A DNA stretch of 15,990 bases from an uncultured Collinsella sp. (GTDB taxonomy: Bacteria; Actinomycetota; Coriobacteriia; Coriobacteriales; Coriobacteriaceae), in NCBI GenBank assembly GCA_900547655.1, contig URHQ01000048.1, positions 1 through 15,990 of the forward strand, in the 5' to 3' direction. The position numbers and the translations under genes are program-made. Of the stretch, positions 13,220 to 15,990 are shown piece after piece; position 1 is the stretch's first letter, and the number at the start of each line of letters is the position of its first letter. The notes beneath the pieces are model-generated. The model worked only from the letters and a program-made list of their open reading frames with translations, did no database searches and was not told where the DNA came from.

Positions 13220-15079
13220 ATGGCGATTCTTTTGGGATGCGATTCCGTCAGCCTAGAGTTTCCCACCAAGCATATTTTCGATAGCGTGACGCTCGGCGTG
13301 GGCGAGGGCGACCGCATTGGTATTGTCGGTAAAAACGGCGACGGCAAGTCGACGCTGCTGAGCGTGCTCGCCGGCACGCTGGAGCCCGATGACGGACGCG
13401 TGACGCACCGCCGCGGCACCACGATCGGTCTACTCGGCCAAAAGGATCAGCTTGTCGACACCGATACCGTGCATCATGCCGTTGTGGGCGACACGCCCGA
13501 GTATGAGTGGGCGTCGAGTCCGCGTACGCGCCAGATTCTGGCCGGCCTCATCAGCGATGTGCCCTGGGAGGGCACGGTAGGCGAGCTTTCGGGCGGCCAA
13601 CGCCGTCGCGTGGACCTCGCGCGCCTGCTGATCGGCGACTACGATGTGCTCATGCTCGACGAGCCCACCAATCACCTGGACATGCGCACCATCAACTGGC
13701 TCGCGCGTCACTTAAAGGCCCGCTGGCAGCGCGGTCAGGGCGCCATGCTCGTGGTCACGCACGACCGCTGGTTCTTGGACGAGGTCTGTACCAGTATGTG
13801 GGAGGTCCACGACGGCCAGGTCGATCCCTTCGAGGGCGGTTACTCGGCCTACATCCTGCAGCGCGTGGAACGCGACCGCATGGCCGCGGTTACCGAGGAG
13901 CGCCGTCGCAACATGGCACGTAAGGAGCTCGCGTGGCTGAGCCGCGGTGCCCAGGCTCGTTCCACCAAGCCCAAGTTTCGCGTGGATGCCGCCCGCGAGC
14001 TGATCGCCGACGTGCCGCCTGTGCGTGACGAGCTGGAGCTCAAACGCCTCGCCGTGAGCCGCTTGGGCAAGCAGGTTATCGATGTGGTCGACGTGGATGC
14101 CGGCTATGCGGATACCGATGGCGCGCCCAAGCAGGTGCTCACCGATGTGACCTGGCTCATTGGTGCGGGCGACCGCTATGGTCTTTTGGGCGAGAACGGC
14201 GCCGGCAAGTCGACCTTGCTCGACGTGATCCAGGGCAAGATTGAACCCACGCGCGGCCGTGTAAAGATCGGCCAGACAGTGCGCTTTGGCGTGCTGTCGC
14301 AGCAGCTCGAGGAGCTCGAGCCCTACATGGGCGACACGATTCGCGAGGTGCTCAGCAACTATAAGAAGTACTACGTCATCGACGGCAAGGAAACTTCGCC
14401 CGAGAAGCTCTGCGAGCGCCTGGGATTTACGACGCAGCAGCTCTGGAGCCGCATCGGCGATCTTTCGGGCGGCCAGCGCCGTCGCCTGTCGCTGCTGCTG
14501 ACGATTCTGGACGAGCCCAACGTGCTCATCCTGGACGAGCCTGGCAACGACCTGGATACCGACATGCTCGCGATTGTCGAGGACCTGCTCGACGGCTGGC
14601 CCGGCACGCTGATTCTGGTGACGCACGACCGCTTTTTGATGGAGCGCGTGACCGACCAGCAGTGGGCGCTGATCGACGGTCACCTGACGCATATGCCCGG
14701 CGGCGTCGACCAGTACCTGCGCCTGTGCAACGCCACCGCCGAGGGCGAGCCCGTGGGTGCGCCGAGTGCCAAGACCGGCACGTTTGACACCGGTGCCGCG
14801 GCGGCTGCGGCCGAAAAGCCCAAGTCGAGCGGCCAGCCCAATGGCCTTTCCAACGCCGAACGCCAGAAGCTCCGCCGCGAGGTGAGCTCGCTCGAGCGCA
14901 AAATGGAGACGCAGCGCGCACGCGTGGAGGAGGCCGAGGCCGCGATGACCCAGGTCGACCCCACCAATTACACGGCGCTGGGCGAGCAGCAGGCAAAGAT
15001 CGACGAGGCCCACGCCGCCATGGACGAGTTGGAGATGGCGTGGCTCGAGGCGAGCGAGAAGCTCGAGGGCGAGGAGTAG
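13220..15079 (+). CDS. ABC-F ATPase, Uup-like
   Basis: The product is 619 aa: two ABC domains in one chain and no membrane segments, which defines ABC-F. These cytosolic ATPases act on the ribosome. Domain 1 has Walker A GKNGDGKS (37-44), signature LSGGQ (123-127), Walker B LMLDEPTNHLD (144-154) and His181. The linker (about 205-285) contains LSRGAQARSTKPKFRVDAAR, like the Uup type. Domain 2 has GENGAGKS (324-331), LSGGQ (415-419), LILDEPGNDLD (436-446) and His469. A Gly/Ala/Pro linker (505-545) leads to a C-terminal coiled coil (about 546-617), as in Uup. ATG 13220 has AAGGAG 8 nt upstream; an in-frame extension back to 13064 crosses the terminator and hairpin and is rejected. A resistance-type ABC-F is less likely given the coiled-coil tail. 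Confidence 0.93.
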   Translation: MAILLGCDSVSLEFPTKHIFDSVTLGVGEGDRIGIVGKNGDGKSTLLSVLAGTLEPDDGRVTHRRGTTIGLLGQKDQLVDTDTVHHAVVGDTPEYEWASSPRTRQILAGLISDVPWEGTVGELSGGQRRRVDLARLLIGDYDVLMLDEPTNHLDMRTINWLARHLKARWQRGQGAMLVVTHDRWFLDEVCTSMWEVHDGQVDPFEGGYSAYILQRVERDRMAAVTEERRRNMARKELAWLSRGAQARSTKPKFRVDAARELIADVPPVRDELELKRLAVSRLGKQVIDVVDVDAGYADTDGAPKQVLTDVTWLIGAGDRYGLLGENGAGKSTLLDVIQGKIEPTRGRVKIGQTVRFGVLSQQLEELEPYMGDTIREVLSNYKKYYVIDGKETSPEKLCERLGFTTQQLWSRIGDLSGGQRRRLSLLLTILDEPNVLILDEPGNDLDTDMLAIVEDLLDGWPGTLILVTHDRFLMERVTDQQWALIDGHLTHMPGGVDQYLRLCNATAEGEPVGAPSAKTGTFDTGAAAAAAEKPKSSGQPNGLSNAERQKLRREVSSLERKMETQRARVEEAEAAMTQVDPTNYTALGEQQAKIDEAHAAMDELEMAWLEASEKLEGEE

Positions 15080-15085
15080 GCGAGG

Positions 15086-15856
15086 ATGATTAAGGCTGCG
15101 TTTTTCGATATCGACGGCACGTTGCTGAGCTTTAAGACCCATCGGATTCCGGCGTCGGCGCAGCGGGTGCTCGATAGCTTTCACGAGCAGGGGATTGCGT
15201 GCGTAATCGCCACGGGTCGCCCGACCTACCAGATGCCGGATTGGCTGTTCGACTTGGGTTGGGATGCGTACATTACGCTTTCGGGCCAGCACTGTTTTGA
15301 TGCCAAGGGCGTCTACCGCAGCTGCCCGATCGATCCGGACGACGTTGCGGTGATTGTGGACCAGGTGGCGCAGGGGCGCTACGACTCACTGTGCATGCAG
15401 GGCGAGAACTCGTTTGTGAACCGCCTGTCCGAGCGCGTGGTGACGGCTGGCAGCAACGCGGGAATCGTCTATCACGAGGAGCCGTTTGAGCACGCCTTTG
15501 ACGCACCGGTCTACCAGTTTTGCGCCTTTGTTGATCCGGCCGACGAGCATGTCGTGACCGATGCCGTGTCGCATTCGCTCACCACGCGCTGGTGCGACCT
15601 GTTCTGCGACATTATTCCCGCTAACGGCGGCAAGGACCTGGGTGTGGCGGCGACGCTGGAGCGTCTGGATATCGACGCGAGCGAGGCGATCGCCTTTGGC
15701 GACGGCGAGAACGACCTATCGATGTTTTCCGCCGTGGGCACGAGCGTGGCCATGGGTAACGCGCAGGACACGGTGAAAGCTGCGGCGACCTATGTGACGA
15801 CCGCCGTGGACGACGACGGAATCTACAACGCCGCGAAGCACTTTGGACTGTTATAA
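15086..15856 (+). CDS. Cof-type HAD-IIB phosphatase
   Basis: The product is 256 aa. HAD motif I is FFDIDGTLLS (6-15) with Asp8 and Asp10, motif II is ATGRP (42-46), motif III Lys183, and motif IV FGDGENDLSMF (204-214). The cap inserted between motifs II and III (about 80-180) is the alpha/beta C2 type of the Cof/YbjI group, which removes phosphate from sugar phosphates, nucleotides or vitamin precursors. The true substrate is unknown. The gene begins 6 nt after the ABC-F stop, using GGAG within the end of that gene or GCGAGG next to the ATG, so the two are translationally linked. It is followed by a terminator hairpin. Confidence 0.92.
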   Translation: MIKAAFFDIDGTLLSFKTHRIPASAQRVLDSFHEQGIACVIATGRPTYQMPDWLFDLGWDAYITLSGQHCFDAKGVYRSCPIDPDDVAVIVDQVAQGRYDSLCMQGENSFVNRLSERVVTAGSNAGIVYHEEPFEHAFDAPVYQFCAFVDPADEHVVTDAVSHSLTTRWCDLFCDIIPANGGKDLGVAATLERLDIDASEAIAFGDGENDLSMFSAVGTSVAMGNAQDTVKAAATYVTTAVDDDGIYNAAKHFGLL

Positions 15857-15898
15857 CTGCGGCTCGGCACTTAGGGATGCTCCTTTTCTGCCGGCAGC

Positions 15899-15931
15899 TG
15901 GGGGACACTCCTTGCGGGGCGTCCCCATTTT
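15899..15931 (+). terminator. Hairpin terminator after the Cof-type HAD gene
   Basis: GGGGAC (15901-15906) pairs with GTCCCC (15921-15926), extended by T-A outside, around a 14-nt loop and followed by ATTTTG. It ends the ABC-F/HAD unit. The arms carry the same GGGGAC core as the other intergenic hairpins. A CTGCCGGCAG palindrome (15888-15897) stands just before it. Confidence 0.65.
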
Positions 15932-15953
15932 GTTTGGCTCTGTTAGACCAGGA

Positions 15954-15983
15954 TTGACATACATGTGTCCCCACGGTGCCATA
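15954..15983 (+). promoter_or_regulatory. Possible promoter at the right window edge
   Basis: A consensus -35 TTGACA (15954-15959) is followed at 17 nt by TGCCAT (15977-15982), a weak -10. The next gene would lie outside the window, so this cannot be tested here. Confidence 0.3.
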
Positions 15984-15990
15984 TCGTTAG

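Noticed and set aside
13220..15079. ABC-F as an antibiotic-resistance protein (Vga/Msr type)
   Set aside because: The linker motif and C-terminal coiled coil fit the housekeeping Uup type, and no resistance context is present.

Overview
The window looks like a chromosomal segment of a high-GC gut actinobacterium of the Coriobacteriia, most likely Collinsella or a close relative. This rests on the GC-rich, GAC/GAG/CTC-heavy codon use, strong AAGGAG-type ribosome binding sites, a twin-arginine lipoprotein PstS, short intergenic hairpins with a GGGGAC core, and a short-chain dehydrogenase that resembles gut bile-acid 12-alpha-hydroxysteroid dehydrogenases. The taxon is an inference; no rRNA or other marker gene is present.

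Layout, left to right. (1) The 5' part of a very acidic protein of unknown function, on the minus strand and cut by the window edge, is divergent from an NADP-type SDR at 821-1621 that I read as 12-alpha-HSDH-like. (2) The SDR is followed by a small hairpin and then a ~100-nt near-perfect foldback. Five bases beyond it sits a complete IS110-family element (about 1768-3297, IS1111-like by layout) with a DEDD transposase, 14-bp subterminal inverted repeats, and a 3' noncoding end that can be read as a bridge RNA. (3) After a block of hairpins and an 8-bp tandem repeat come tgt (queuosine tRNA modification) and a LOG-family phosphoribohydrolase. (4) Two long hairpins separate the LOG gene from a convergent DegV-family lipid-binding protein. 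DegV is divergent from a HAD phosphatase that is followed closely by an M20 dipeptidase. (5) A second ~95-nt foldback and a canonical terminator precede a long structured leader and the high-affinity phosphate transporter operon pstS-pstC-pstA-pstB, closed by a strong terminator with no phoU. (6) A promoter candidate leads into an Uup-like ABC-F ATPase and a closely linked Cof-type HAD phosphatase, again ending in a hairpin terminator. A possible promoter for the next gene lies at the window edge.

Most genes are housekeeping or nutrient-scavenging: phosphate import, tRNA Q modification, peptide turnover, phosphatases and ribosome-associated ABC-F. The accessory content is the SDR and the insertion sequence. 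The most interesting material is non-coding. The IS end contains short segments that match both flanks of its own insertion site and its own junction, in the arrangement expected of a bridge RNA. The pstS leader has a chain of mutually exclusive stems. Several intergenic hairpins share sequence. All structure was folded by eye.
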